A stretch of 64,000 bases of DNA from Rhizobium sp. BK602 (GTDB lineage: Bacteria; Pseudomonadota; Alphaproteobacteria; Rhizobiales; Rhizobiaceae): assembly GCF_014195095.1 (NCBI RefSeq), contig NZ_JACIBC010000002.1, forward strand, positions 930,001 through 994,000, given 5' to 3'. This document shows, one piece after another, positions 54,210 through 62,447 of the stretch. The translations under genes and the position numbers were made by a program. The notes beneath the pieces were generated by a model. It was given only the letters and a program-made list of their open reading frames with translations. It had not been told where the DNA came from and did no database searches. Position 1 is the first letter of the stretch; each line of letters starts with the position of its first letter.

Positions 54210-54272
54210 TAATCGGTGTGCGCGCATCTTAATGATTTGGGGTTGTTGTGATTCTCGGTTATTTTTTCGTCA

Positions 54273-54740
54273 ATGAATATTGACGATCTACTTATCCGAG
54301 AAGCCCGCGAATCCGATCTCCCCGCCTTGATCGCCCTCTTCGCCGCCGATGCCCTCGGCGGCCACGGGGATAGCACTGATCCTGCCGTCTATGACGATTA
54401 TCTCCGCGCTTTCCGCGCGATTGCGGCTTCGTCCGATCAGACGCTCTACGTCGCCGAACTGGCGGGCGACGTCGCCGGCACTTTCCAGACGATGATCACC
54501 ACGACGCTGACCGGTCGCGGTTCTGCCGCGATGATCATTGAAGCCGTGCAGACGCGGGCGGATCTGCGCGGGCAGGGGATCGGCGCGGCGATGATCGATT
54601 TCTGCATTGCCGAGGCAAAAACCCGCGGCATGCGGTTGGTGCAGCTGACCTCGAACGCCGCGCGCAAGGATGCCCATCGTTTCTATGAGAGACTGGGTTT
54701 CAAGCCGAGCCATCTCGGCTTCAAGATGGCTTTGAAATGA
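54273..54740 (+). CDS. GNAT family N-acetyltransferase next to the graspetide locus
   Basis: Encodes 155 residues. RADLRGQGIGAAMIDFCIAEA and LTSNAARKDAHRFYERLGF are strong GNAT features; proteins of this kind resemble phosphinothricin or aminoglycoside acetyltransferases. It starts 63 bases after the peptide gene but has normal chromosomal composition. Microviridin clusters include a GNAT (MvdB), yet the composition break argues this gene predates the insert. The ribosome site before ATG 54273 is poor. Confidence 0.85.
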   Translation: MNIDDLLIREARESDLPALIALFAADALGGHGDSTDPAVYDDYLRAFRAIAASSDQTLYVAELAGDVAGTFQTMITTTLTGRGSAAMIIEAVQTRADLRGQGIGAAMIDFCIAEAKTRGMRLVQLTSNAARKDAHRFYERLGFKPSHLGFKMALK

Positions 54741-54845
54741 CCGCTTTTCCCGCTGGAATCACTGGACAAGGCGGCACAGTGGCGGCATAAGCAAACTATC
54801 GAATTCTGGTATCGCTCGCCCCTTGGCGGGTATCGAGGAAAGCAC

Positions 54846-55244
54846 ATGTGGAATTTCATCCTGCAAACCTTCACCTGGTGGAATGGTCAGACAATGGGGA
54901 CGCGGTTCGCGACCTGGCGCTTCGGCAAGCGCGTCGGCGAGGATGAATTCGGCAATGTCTATTACGAGGGCGGCACGTCCTCCTATGGCCTGCCCAAGCG
55001 CTGGGTCATCTACAAGGGTTACGCCGAAGCCTCCGCCATTCCGCCGGGCTGGCACGGCTGGATGCATCACCGCACCGACGTTCCGCCGACCAAGGAAAAT
55101 TACGTCGCCAAGGAATGGCAGACGTCGCACCGCGCCAACCCCACGGGTTCGCCGCAGGCCTATCGCCCGCCGGGTTCGCTCGCCGTTGCCGGCGAACGTC
55201 CGCGCGTCACCGGCGATTACGACGCCTGGACGCCGGGCAACTGA
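54846..55244 (+). CDS. Complex I accessory subunit, NDUFA12/17.2 kDa family
   Basis: Encodes 132 residues. TFTWWNGQTMGTRFATWRFGKRVGEDEFGNVYYEG near the N-terminus (given in pieces: TWWNGQT, TWRFGKRVGEDEFGN) and HGWMHHRTDVPP are the family hallmarks. It is an alphaproteobacterial supernumerary subunit of NADH dehydrogenase shared with mitochondria. It lies about 45 kb from the nuo operon, beside the DUF2155 gene, as in other Rhizobiales. Confidence 0.93.
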   Translation: MWNFILQTFTWWNGQTMGTRFATWRFGKRVGEDEFGNVYYEGGTSSYGLPKRWVIYKGYAEASAIPPGWHGWMHHRTDVPPTKENYVAKEWQTSHRANPTGSPQAYRPPGSLAVAGERPRVTGDYDAWTPGN

Positions 55245-55348
55245 GTATCGGCAGCCGGCTCGTCCTTTGGCCACAATTGGTCTATAGCCGCAGAACAAGC
55301 CGGCGCGTGCTCGGCGGTTGGACCGAGACCAAGCGGAGATTGGCGGAC

Positions 55349-55789
55349 ATGACGTTTTTCACGCGGAGCGCTTCTTTGCGTGCGATATCTGCGGCAATGC
55401 TTGCCTTGAGCGCGGGCGTTTTCCTGTCGCCCTCCGCCGAAGCCGCGCGCATTTCCAATCCGGTCGCCGTCTTCTCCGGCCTCGACAAGATCACCGGCCG
55501 CATCACTACCTTCGATGTCTATCTCAATGAGACCGTGCAGTTCGGCGCATTGCAGGTGACGCCGAAGGCTTGCTATTCGCGCGATGATAGCGAACAGCAG
55601 AAGGTCGACGGCTTCGTCGAAGTGGACGAGATCACGCTCGACCGCCGCATCCGCCGCATCTTCACCGGCTGGATGTTTGCCGACAGTCCCGGCCTCAATG
55701 CCGTCGAGCATCCGATCTATGACGTCTGGCTGAAAGAGTGCAAGCAGAAGTCGGATATCCCGCCGCCGGATAGCGCCGGCAGCAAGTAA
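55349..55789 (+). CDS. DUF2155 exported protein
   Basis: Encodes 146 residues from ATG 55349 (a TTG three codons upstream is possible). A signal peptide covers about residues 1-32 (LALSAGVFLSPSAEA-A). The rest, with NPVAVFSGLDKITGRITTFDV, VTPKACYSRD, FTGWMFADSPGLNAVEHPIYDVWL and a C-terminal Cys, is the DUF2155 family, periplasmic and probably with one disulfide. It follows the complex I accessory subunit gene, a conserved pairing. A terminator follows. Confidence 0.88.
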   Translation: MTFFTRSASLRAISAAMLALSAGVFLSPSAEAARISNPVAVFSGLDKITGRITTFDVYLNETVQFGALQVTPKACYSRDDSEQQKVDGFVEVDEITLDRRIRRIFTGWMFADSPGLNAVEHPIYDVWLKECKQKSDIPPPDSAGSK

Positions 55790-55812
55790 GCGTCTTTTCA
55801 AAGATTCGTGAG

Positions 55813-55848
55813 ATAGCCCGCAGAAGGAACCTCCTGCGGGCTATTTTG
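55813..55848 (+). terminator. Intrinsic terminator after DUF2155
   Basis: ATAGCCCGCAG (55813-55823) pairs perfectly with CTGCGGGCTAT (55834-55844), followed by TTTT. It lies between convergent genes and may serve both. Confidence 0.85.
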
Positions 55849-56505
55849 TCAGTCGTTGTTTTGCGGCGTAGCGGCTGCCAGAGCGACCAGATGCCCATCG
55901 GCTTCGCCAGCGAGATCGAGGACGATGCGCATGCCGTCCCTGATCCTTCGCTTCATGATGCCGGCACGATCGGGATGGATCTGCAGCATCGCCCCGTCAT
56001 GCAGAGTATGAAGCCGCGATCGCGAGATGCGCAGCTCCGAGGCAAGCAGACGGTCGAGGCGTGTATTGACAGGAAACGCGACCACCAGTTCGATTTCCAG
56101 CGCTTTGCAGCCATCCGGTTCCTCCAATATCTGCTTGCGGATATCCAGATCGGTGAATTCGTCGATGCGCTGAGCCTTGCGCCTCAATGCGTCGAGGTCG
56201 AATTCCTGCGCTCGTATCCACTCGACATCGTTGGTTTGCAGTGCCTCCAGAACGGCCGGGGCAAGGCTTCGAACGGTCTGGCGCTCGAAGATTGCCCGGT
56301 TCCAGGTCTTGTCGCAGGCCGAGCATTTATAGATGAGCCAGGCGTCGAGCTTCCTGCCATTGGCGTTGAGCCGGATCTTGCCGCTGGATGAGAAAGGCTT
56401 GAAGCCTCCGCAGCCGCTGCAGGCGATCCATGGCTGCGGAGCGGTGCGGGGATTGATGGTCCATCGGACCCGAAGAAAAGTGCACATGCAGTCTTGGTCT
56501 TCCAT
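55849..56505 (-). CDS. DUF1062 family protein
   Basis: Encodes 218 residues from ATG 56505 (56487 is an alternative). Two cysteine pairs, CSGCGG and CSACDKTW (residues about 29-65), suggest a zinc ribbon. The remainder contains RLDRLLASELRISRSRLHTL, resembling an S4-like RNA-binding helix pair. These are features of DUF1062, whose function is unknown. It is monocistronic. Confidence 0.82.
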   Translation of the reverse strand: MEDQDCMCTFLRVRWTINPRTAPQPWIACSGCGGFKPFSSSGKIRLNANGRKLDAWLIYKCSACDKTWNRAIFERQTVRSLAPAVLEALQTNDVEWIRAQEFDLDALRRKAQRIDEFTDLDIRKQILEEPDGCKALEIELVVAFPVNTRLDRLLASELRISRSRLHTLHDGAMLQIHPDRAGIMKRRIRDGMRIVLDLAGEADGHLVALAAATPQNND

Positions 56506-56839
56506 TTTGGAAGTTCACCAAGCTGGCGGCGGGACAAGCCCTTACGGGCGCGGTGTGGCGATGTTTCGGATGATTGAAGAGCTGAGACAGCGATGGCTGC
56601 GCAAGGCGCATGTCAACAATGCCAGACCGGTCTCAAACCACCACCCGATGAACATGATCACATGCCGGGCGGCACTAGGCTGCCCTGGCATATGGGGTGA
56701 AATTGGACGAGACCGGTATTTACGACGGCAAAGTGAAACCTCGATGCGCCAACACTCTTCGCATCGAGCGATATCAGATAAAGACCTGGAGTTGAAGCCG
56801 ATGAGGTGCCGGTATTTTGGCGATACTTAGGAAATGAGC
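56506..56839. other. 334-base gap between DUF1062 and aat
   Basis: No gene is seen. One imperfect dyad, ATGCCGGGCGGC with GCTGCCCTGGCAT, lies at about 56662-56691 and has no T-run after it. Confidence 0.4.
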
Positions 56840-57463
56840 TTAGCCGTCCGAAAAGCTCAGATTGGGCGATTCCATCGCCTTTTCCAGCATCCTGGCATAA
56901 TCGTCCTTCGGCACGTCGACAGCGCCGAATGTTTTCAGATGCTCGGTGGTGAATTGGGTGTCGAGAAGTGTGAAGCCGCGTTGCTTCAGGCGTTCGACCA
57001 GATAGACGAGACAGATCTTCGAGGCATCCGTGCGGCGTGAAAACATGCTCTCGCCGAAGAAGGCCGACCCCAGCGATACGCCGTAGAGCCCGCCGACCAG
57101 CCTGTCTCCCTCCCATGCCTCAACCGAATGGGCGTGGCCGATATGGTTCAGGGTCGAGTAGAGCGACCGGATCGTCTTGTTGATCCAGGTGCTCGGCCGG
57201 CCGCTGGTCTGCTCGGCGCAGGCGGCGATGACGGCATCGAAGTTGCTGTTGAACCTGATGTCGAAGGGCCTCCTGCGGATGGTCTTCGCCAGGCTTTTCG
57301 AAACGTGGAAGCCATCGAGCGGCAGCACGCCGCGTAATTCCGGTTCGACCCAGAAGATTTCCGGATCGTCGGCCGATTCCGCCATCGGGAAAAGCCCGAT
57401 GGAGTAGGCGCGCAGCAGAATCTCGGGAGTAATGCCGGGATTTCTGCCGCGCGGCCCTGCCAC
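56840..57463 (-). CDS. aat: Leucyl/phenylalanyl-tRNA--protein transferase
   Basis: Encodes 207 residues from a GTG at 57463, 3 bases after the accC stop. [55 protein letters not shown] and [15 protein letters not shown] are diagnostic. The enzyme adds Leu or Phe to N-terminal Arg or Lys for N-end-rule degradation. It is the last gene of the accB-accC-aat unit. Confidence 0.95.
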   Translation of the reverse strand: MAGPRGRNPGITPEILLRAYSIGLFPMAESADDPEIFWVEPELRGVLPLDGFHVSKSLAKTIRRRPFDIRFNSNFDAVIAACAEQTSGRPSTWINKTIRSLYSTLNHIGHAHSVEAWEGDRLVGGLYGVSLGSAFFGESMFSRRTDASKICLVYLVERLKQRGFTLLDTQFTTEHLKTFGAVDVPKDDYARMLEKAMESPNLSFSDG

Positions 57464-57466
57464 AGC

Positions 57467-58819
57467 TTAAGCCGAGGTTTTTGCCAGGTAGTTTTCCAGC
57501 CAGTGGATATCGTAATCGCCGTTGGCGATATCCTGGTTGGAAACCAGATCCTGGAAGAGCGGCAAAGTGGTCTTGATGCCGTCGACGACGAATTCGTCGA
57601 GCGCGCGGCGCAGGCGCATCATGCATTCGACGCGGGTGCGGCCGTGCACGATCAGCTTGCCGATCAGGCTGTCGTAATAGGGCGGGATCTTGTAGCCCTG
57701 ATAGGCACCGGAATCGATGCGCACGCCAAGGCCGCCGGGTGCATGGAAATGCGTGATCGTGCCGGGGGAGGGCACGAAGGTGCGCGCGTCCTCGGCATTG
57801 ATGCGGCATTCGATGGCGTGGCCATGGAAATGAACCTCATCCTGTGTCACCGAAAGACCACCGCCGGAGGCGACGCGGATCTGCTCGTGCACGAGATCGA
57901 TGCCGGTGATCGCTTCCGTGATCGGATGCTCCACCTGCAGGCGGGTGTTCATTTCGATGAAATAGAACTCGCCGTTCTCATAGAGGAATTCGATCGTGCC
58001 GGCGCCGCGATACTTGAGCTTCTTCATGGCGTCGGCGCAGATCTGGCCGATCTTCATGCGCTGCTCGACGTTGAGCGCCGGCGAATTGGCTTCTTCCCAG
58101 ACCTTCTGGTGACGACGCTGCAGCGAGCAGTCGCGTTCGCCGAGATGGATGGCATTGCCTTCGCCGTCGCCGAACACCTGGATTTCGATGTGGCGCGGCT
58201 TGCCGAGGTATTTTTCCATGTAGACGGATTCGTTGCCGAATGCGGCAGCAGCTTCCGTGCGTGCGGTCGTCCAGGCTTCGATCAGGTCTTCTTCCGTGCG
58301 CGCCACCTTCATGCCGCGCCCGCCGCCGCCGGCGGTCGCCTTGATGAGCACCGGATAGCCGATTTCCTTGGCGGTCTTCAGCGCTTCCGCCTCGGTCTTC
58401 ACTTCGCCATCCGAACCGGGAACGACGGGAATGCCGAGCTGCTGCGCCGTTGTTTTGGCGGTGATCTTGTCGCCCATGAGGCGGATATGTTCCGCCGTTG
58501 GGCCGATGAAGGTGATGCCATGCGCTTCGAGAATATCGGCGAACTTGGCGTTCTCCGACAGGAACCCATAGCCCGGATGCACGGCGTCGGCGCCGGTGAT
58601 TTCGCAGGCGGCGACGATCTGATGGATGTTGAGATAGCTCTCGCGCGACGGCGGCGGGCCGATGCAGACGCTTTCATCCGCCAACCGCACATGCATGGCG
58701 TCGCCATCGGCGGTCGAATGCACCGCGACGGTCGCGATGCCAAGCTCCTTGCAGGCGCGCAGCACGCGAAGAGCGATCTCTCCGCGATTGGCTATGAGAA
58801 TCTTCGAAATCATGGGCAT
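57467..58819 (-). CDS. accC: Acetyl-CoA carboxylase, biotin carboxylase subunit
   Basis: Encodes 450 residues (ATG 58819; 58813, giving [14 protein letters not shown], is equally possible). It carboxylates biotin on AccB using ATP and bicarbonate for fatty acid synthesis. The ATP-grasp features [28 protein letters not shown] and [12 protein letters not shown] are intact. It lies 5 bases after accB. Confidence 0.97.
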   Translation of the reverse strand: MPMISKILIANRGEIALRVLRACKELGIATVAVHSTADGDAMHVRLADESVCIGPPPSRESYLNIHQIVAACEITGADAVHPGYGFLSENAKFADILEAHGITFIGPTAEHIRLMGDKITAKTTAQQLGIPVVPGSDGEVKTEAEALKTAKEIGYPVLIKATAGGGGRGMKVARTEEDLIEAWTTARTEAAAAFGNESVYMEKYLGKPRHIEIQVFGDGEGNAIHLGERDCSLQRRHQKVWEEANSPALNVEQRMKIGQICADAMKKLKYRGAGTIEFLYENGEFYFIEMNTRLQVEHPITEAITGIDLVHEQIRVASGGGLSVTQDEVHFHGHAIECRINAEDARTFVPSPGTITHFHAPGGLGVRIDSGAYQGYKIPPYYDSLIGKLIVHGRTRVECMMRLRRALDEFVVDGIKTTLPLFQDLVSNQDIANGDYDIHWLENYLAKTSA

Positions 58820-58824
58820 GGGGC

Positions 58825-59301
58825 CTACTCGACGATGACGAGGGCTTCGCCGTATTCGACCGGGCGTCCATCCTGAACGAGGATCTCGGTCACCGTACCG
58901 GACTTGGGCGAGGGGATCTGGTTCATCGTCTTCATTGCTTCGATGATCAGAAGGGTCTGGCCTTCCTTGACGACGGAGCCGACCTGGATGAAGGCAGCAG
59001 CGCCCGGCGCCGCCGCGAGATAGGCCGTGCCGACCATGGGTGCGCTGACGACATTGTCAGGGTTGCGGGTCTTGCCGGCGGGCGCCGCGGCGGCAGCTGC
59101 CGGAGCAACGGCCGCAGCCGGAGCGGCAAAGGCCGCCGGCGCTGCGATCGGCGCCTGGACATACTGCGTCGCACCGGCGCGGGAAACGCGGATACGCAGA
59201 TCTTCCTGCTCGACTTCGATTTCGGTGAGATCGGTGTCGTTGAGAATATTGGCGAGGTCGCGGATCAGCGCCTGATCGATACCCGATTTCTTTTCAGCCA
59301 T
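58825..59301 (-). CDS. accB: Acetyl-CoA carboxylase, biotin carboxyl carrier protein
   Basis: Encodes 158 residues: an N-terminal helical part, an Ala/Pro-rich linker (about residues 50-80), and the biotinyl domain with [11 protein letters not shown], where Lys 124 receives biotin from the ligase encoded at 9133-9900. It begins 24 bases after aroQ, a common rhizobial operon. Confidence 0.97.
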   Translation of the reverse strand: MAEKKSGIDQALIRDLANILNDTDLTEIEVEQEDLRIRVSRAGATQYVQAPIAAPAAFAAPAAAVAPAAAAAAPAGKTRNPDNVVSAPMVGTAYLAAAPGAAAFIQVGSVVKEGQTLLIIEAMKTMNQIPSPKSGTVTEILVQDGRPVEYGEALVIVE

Positions 59302-59325
59302 GGATGTGGTGCCCTGTAATTCTTG

Positions 59326-59763
59326 TCATTGTGTGATGGATTTCAGCGCGTGCAGCGCCAGGATGTAGCTGTGCGGTCCGAAACCGCAGATCATGCCCTT
59401 TGCGGCGGGCGCGATCATCGACTTGTGCCGGAACTCTTCGCGGGCGTGGATATTGGAGATATGAACCTCCACCACGGGAATGGAAATCGCCCGGATCGCA
59501 TCATGAAGCGCAATCGACGTATGGCCATAGGCTCCAGGATTGATCGCGACGCCGGCGGCGGTGTCGCCCGCCTCGTGCATCCAATCCACCAATACGCCCT
59601 CATGATTGCTTTGGCGGAAATCGATGACGAAGCCCAGGCTTTCGCCCACGGACTTGCAATCGGCTTCGATATCCTTGAGCGTCTTGCCGCCATAGATGCC
59701 CGGCTCGCGTTTGCCGAGGGCATTCAAATTGGGTCCGTTCAGGACGAAAATGGTTTGCGCCAT
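59326..59763 (-). CDS. aroQ: 3-dehydroquinate dehydratase, type II
   Basis: Encodes 145 residues from ATG 59763. It performs the third step of the shikimate pathway. Catalytic residues are visible in FVLNGPNLNALGKREPGIYGG (Arg and Tyr of the lid), QSNHEG, INPGAYGHTSIAL with the active His, and EVHISNIHAREEFR. It heads the aroQ-accB-accC-aat unit. Confidence 0.96.
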   Translation of the reverse strand: MAQTIFVLNGPNLNALGKREPGIYGGKTLKDIEADCKSVGESLGFVIDFRQSNHEGVLVDWMHEAGDTAAGVAINPGAYGHTSIALHDAIRAISIPVVEVHISNIHAREEFRHKSMIAPAAKGMICGFGPHSYILALHALKSITQ

Positions 59764-59976
59764 TAGAGGTTCCGTCAAAGTGCAGCGCAACCTATAGACT
59801 CCCGAGGGCCTATAGGAAAGCCCCCTGAGCCGAGGGCTTGCGTGTCTGGTGTGGAAAGGGTTCGATTTTGGCGGCCTGGAATGCAACTCATAAGAGATTC
59901 GTGGTTGCTATGTCCGCATTCCTTGCAAAATGCCGCCGCCCTTGGAAAAGGTGACCGGATTGTCCGTCAATCCCAA

Positions 59977-60744
59977 TCAGCAGCTGGTCTTGCCGCAGCT
60001 GCGAACATTGGCGATCTTCTGCTGTATGGCATCGAGGCCGATAGCGCCGGAGATCGTCTCGTTGCCGATCACATAGGCCGGCGTGCCGGTGACATTGAGA
60101 TCGGTGGCAAGCTGGTAGGTGGCCTTGACCGCATCGGTGTTCGGGCTCTTGGCCATCTCCGCGCGGATCGCCGCCTCGTTGATGCCGAGCGAGCTTGCGG
60201 CCTCGATGGCGCTGTCTTCCGAGGCGCGACCGTCGGCGCCCAGAAGCGCGCGGTGGAAGGCCGCGTATTTTTCCGGCGCCAGCTTGCGGAACGCGTCGGA
60301 AACCCTGGATGCGGCAAGCGAATCCGGCCCGAGGATCGGGAATTCCTTCAGCACGAAACGCACATTCGGGTCCTGCTTCAGCAGCGCGTCCATATCGGGC
60401 AGGGCATGGCGGCAATAGGTGCAATTATAGTCGAAGAACTCGACGACGGTGATGTCACCCTTGGGATTGCCGAGCGAGACGTCATTCTTGGAATTGAAGA
60501 TCGCATCCTTGTTCTGAATGACCGCCTGGGACGATTGAGTGAGCCGGGCTTCCTCCTGCTTCTTCTCAAGGGCGGCCTGGGCATCCAGCAGAACTTCCGG
60601 ATGGGCGACGAGGTATTCCTTGATGAACTCCCCGAACTCCTTCTTCTGCTGATCATCCAGCGCGGCTGCAGGCTGGATCAGGGCCAGCGACGCGGCGATC
60701 GCGATCGCCGAAGCCGTGAGCAAGGTCTTGGAAAAATGGGTCAT
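59977..60744 (-). CDS. DsbA-family thiol-disulfide oxidoreductase with ScsC-like N-terminus
   Basis: Encodes 255 residues with a signal peptide (about 1-28, ending AAA-LDD). Residues 30-65 (QKKEFGEFIKEYLVAHPEVL) match the N-terminal helical domain of ScsC/copper-resistance-type proteins, which can oligomerise the enzyme. The thioredoxin part has the redox site CTYC (108-111) and the cis-Pro in TGTPAYVIGN; a further Cys pair ends the chain (RSCGKTSC). It probably isomerises or oxidises periplasmic disulfides. Confidence 0.88.
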   Translation of the reverse strand: MTHFSKTLLTASAIAIAASLALIQPAAALDDQQKKEFGEFIKEYLVAHPEVLLDAQAALEKKQEEARLTQSSQAVIQNKDAIFNSKNDVSLGNPKGDITVVEFFDYNCTYCRHALPDMDALLKQDPNVRFVLKEFPILGPDSLAASRVSDAFRKLAPEKYAAFHRALLGADGRASEDSAIEAASSLGINEAAIRAEMAKSPNTDAVKATYQLATDLNVTGTPAYVIGNETISGAIGLDAIQQKIANVRSCGKTSC

Positions 60745-60955
60745 CGTGGCCTCGTTTGAATGAATGCGGAGACTCAATCGTCGGCCCGGCATATCACCGT
60801 CCGGCTAAATTCCGCAAATAGGTATCGGCAATTTACGGTGCATGCCTATTTCCAGAAACAGGAATTTTCACGGCAAAGCCGCAATCGCGGGATTGTGAAC
60901 GAGCGGATATTGCGGCAAGTGTCTGGCTTCAATCCGAGCTGAAAGAGAATTGATC

Positions 60956-62113
60956 TTGTTTTCCCTATCCAAACGCAGCGATGTCGAACCCTTTCATGCC
61001 ATGGATGTCTTGGCGGAGGCGACACGACGGCGCCAGGCGGGGCATGCGGTGATCTCGATGGCCGTCGGTCAGCCGTCGCATCCGACGCCACAGGCGGCGC
61101 TCGAAGCGGCGCGCGCAGCATTGGGGCACGGCCGTATCGGCTACACCGACGCGCTCGGCACGCTGGTGCTGAAGCAGGCGCTTGCCGGTCACTATCAGGC
61201 ACGTCACGGGCTGACCATCGACCCAGCGCGGATCGCGATCACGACGGGTTCCTCGGCCGGTTTCAATCTCGCCTTCCTGACGCTATTCGACGCCGGCGAC
61301 AGTGTCGCCATTGCCCGGCCGGGCTATCCTGCCTATCGCAACATTCTGGCCGCGCTCGGTCTCGATGTCGTCGAGGTGCCGGTGACGGCCGAAACGCATT
61401 TCACCCTGACGCCGGAAAGTCTCGAGGCGGCGCAGGCCGCCAGCGGCAAGCGGCTGAAGGGCGTGCTGCTCGCAAGCCCCGCCAATCCCACAGGCACGGT
61501 GACGGGCAGGGCGGCGCTGAAGGCGCTTGCCGCCTATTGCGCCGACCGTTCGATCGCTTTCATCTCCGACGAGATCTATCATGGGCTGACCTTCGTCGGC
61601 GAGGAGACGAGCGCGCTGGAGCTGACGGACGAGGCTATCGTCATCAATTCCTTCTCGAAATATTACTGCATGACCGGTTGGCGCATCGGCTGGATGGTAT
61701 TGCCGGAGCGGCTGGTGCGCCCGGTCGAGCGCGTCGCCCAAAGCCTCTACATCTCCGCGCCGGAGCTTTCGCAGATTGCCGCTGCCGCGGCATTGGGAGC
61801 GGGGACCGAGCTCGATGCCTATCGTGAAAGCTATCGCCGCAATCGCGATTTCCTGATGCGACGCCTGCCGGAGATCGGCTTTTCCATCGCCTCGCCGATG
61901 GACGGTGCCTTCTACGCCTATGTCGATGTCACGCGGTTCACCAATGACAGCATGGCCTTCGCCCGCAAGATGCTGGCGGATATCAATGTGGCGGCGACGC
62001 CCGGCCTCGATTTCGATCCTATCGAGGGACATCGGGCGATGCGCATGTCCTATGCCGGTTCGAGTGCGGAGATCGAGGAAGCGGTGGAGCGCATGGCGGC
62101 CTGGCTCAAATAG
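60956..62113 (+). CDS. PLP-dependent aminotransferase, class I/II
   Basis: Encodes 385 residues from a TTG at 60956, 8 bases after AAAGAG; a TTG at 60950 and an ATG at 61001 are alternatives. Fold-type I features are present: ASPANPTGTV, SDEIYHGL and the PLP-lysine segment INSFSKYYCMTGWRIGW. It resembles aspartate/aromatic aminotransferases. The substrate is not predictable. It is divergent from the DsbA-like gene. Confidence 0.88.
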   Translation: MFSLSKRSDVEPFHAMDVLAEATRRRQAGHAVISMAVGQPSHPTPQAALEAARAALGHGRIGYTDALGTLVLKQALAGHYQARHGLTIDPARIAITTGSSAGFNLAFLTLFDAGDSVAIARPGYPAYRNILAALGLDVVEVPVTAETHFTLTPESLEAAQAASGKRLKGVLLASPANPTGTVTGRAALKALAAYCADRSIAFISDEIYHGLTFVGEETSALELTDEAIVINSFSKYYCMTGWRIGWMVLPERLVRPVERVAQSLYISAPELSQIAAAAALGAGTELDAYRESYRRNRDFLMRRLPEIGFSIASPMDGAFYAYVDVTRFTNDSMAFARKMLADINVAATPGLDFDPIEGHRAMRMSYAGSSAEIEEAVERMAAWLK

Positions 62114-62211
62114 AATCCGATATCAGCCACTTGCGACGGATTCTGAAGGTATTTTAGAAAGAACTTGAATCAACTTGTGAGGAGCGGGCCGGCGCCGGTT
62201 GGGCCGGCTCC

Positions 62212-62365
62212 CCCTTCGACAGGCTCAGGGTGAGGCGGAGAGAGTATCTGCATCTGGCTCAGGAAAGATCTGGCTCAGGAAAGCTCGTGTCGACATTCAA
62301 GTTCAGTCCCTACCGAGCTTGAAAGGCGAACCCCCACCCTGAGCTTGTCGAAGCGCGAGGGTGGG
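62212..62365. repeat. Inverted pair of REP-like CCTTCGACAGGCTCAGG sequences with a 16-base tandem repeat between
   Basis: CCCTTCGACAGGCTCAGGGT starts copy A at 62212. The reverse-oriented copy, ACCCTGAGCTTGTCGAAG, lies at 62336-62353 and is followed by its own small stem. Between them, TCTGGCTCAGGAAAG occurs twice in tandem (62253-62267 and 62269-62283). Similar REP-like sequences are scattered in many proteobacterial genomes. Confidence 0.6.
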
Positions 62366-62391
62366 TTTGGGAAACAACAATCCTTCAAAAT

Positions 62392-62427
62392 AAAAAAACC
62401 GGCCGTGTCGCCACGGCCGGTTTTTTT
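62392..62427 (-). terminator. Strong intrinsic terminator of rne, also usable from the other side
   Basis: A perfect 16-bp stem, seven A then CCGGCCGTG pairing with CACGGCCGG then seven T, closes on a TCGC loop. It lies 21 bases after the rne stop. Confidence 0.9.
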
Positions 62428-62447
62428 GTTCATCCGAACAGCAGAGT

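Larger units (their letters stand above)
62114..62447. other. 334-base gap between aminotransferase and rne
   Basis: No gene. It holds a short REP-like sequence in two inverted copies, a 16-base tandem duplication, and the strong terminator of rne. Confidence 0.6.

Noticed and set aside
56333..57116. Long frames on both strands between DUF1062 and aat
   Set aside because: They overlap well supported genes or GC-driven open frames; no family or ribosome site is visible.
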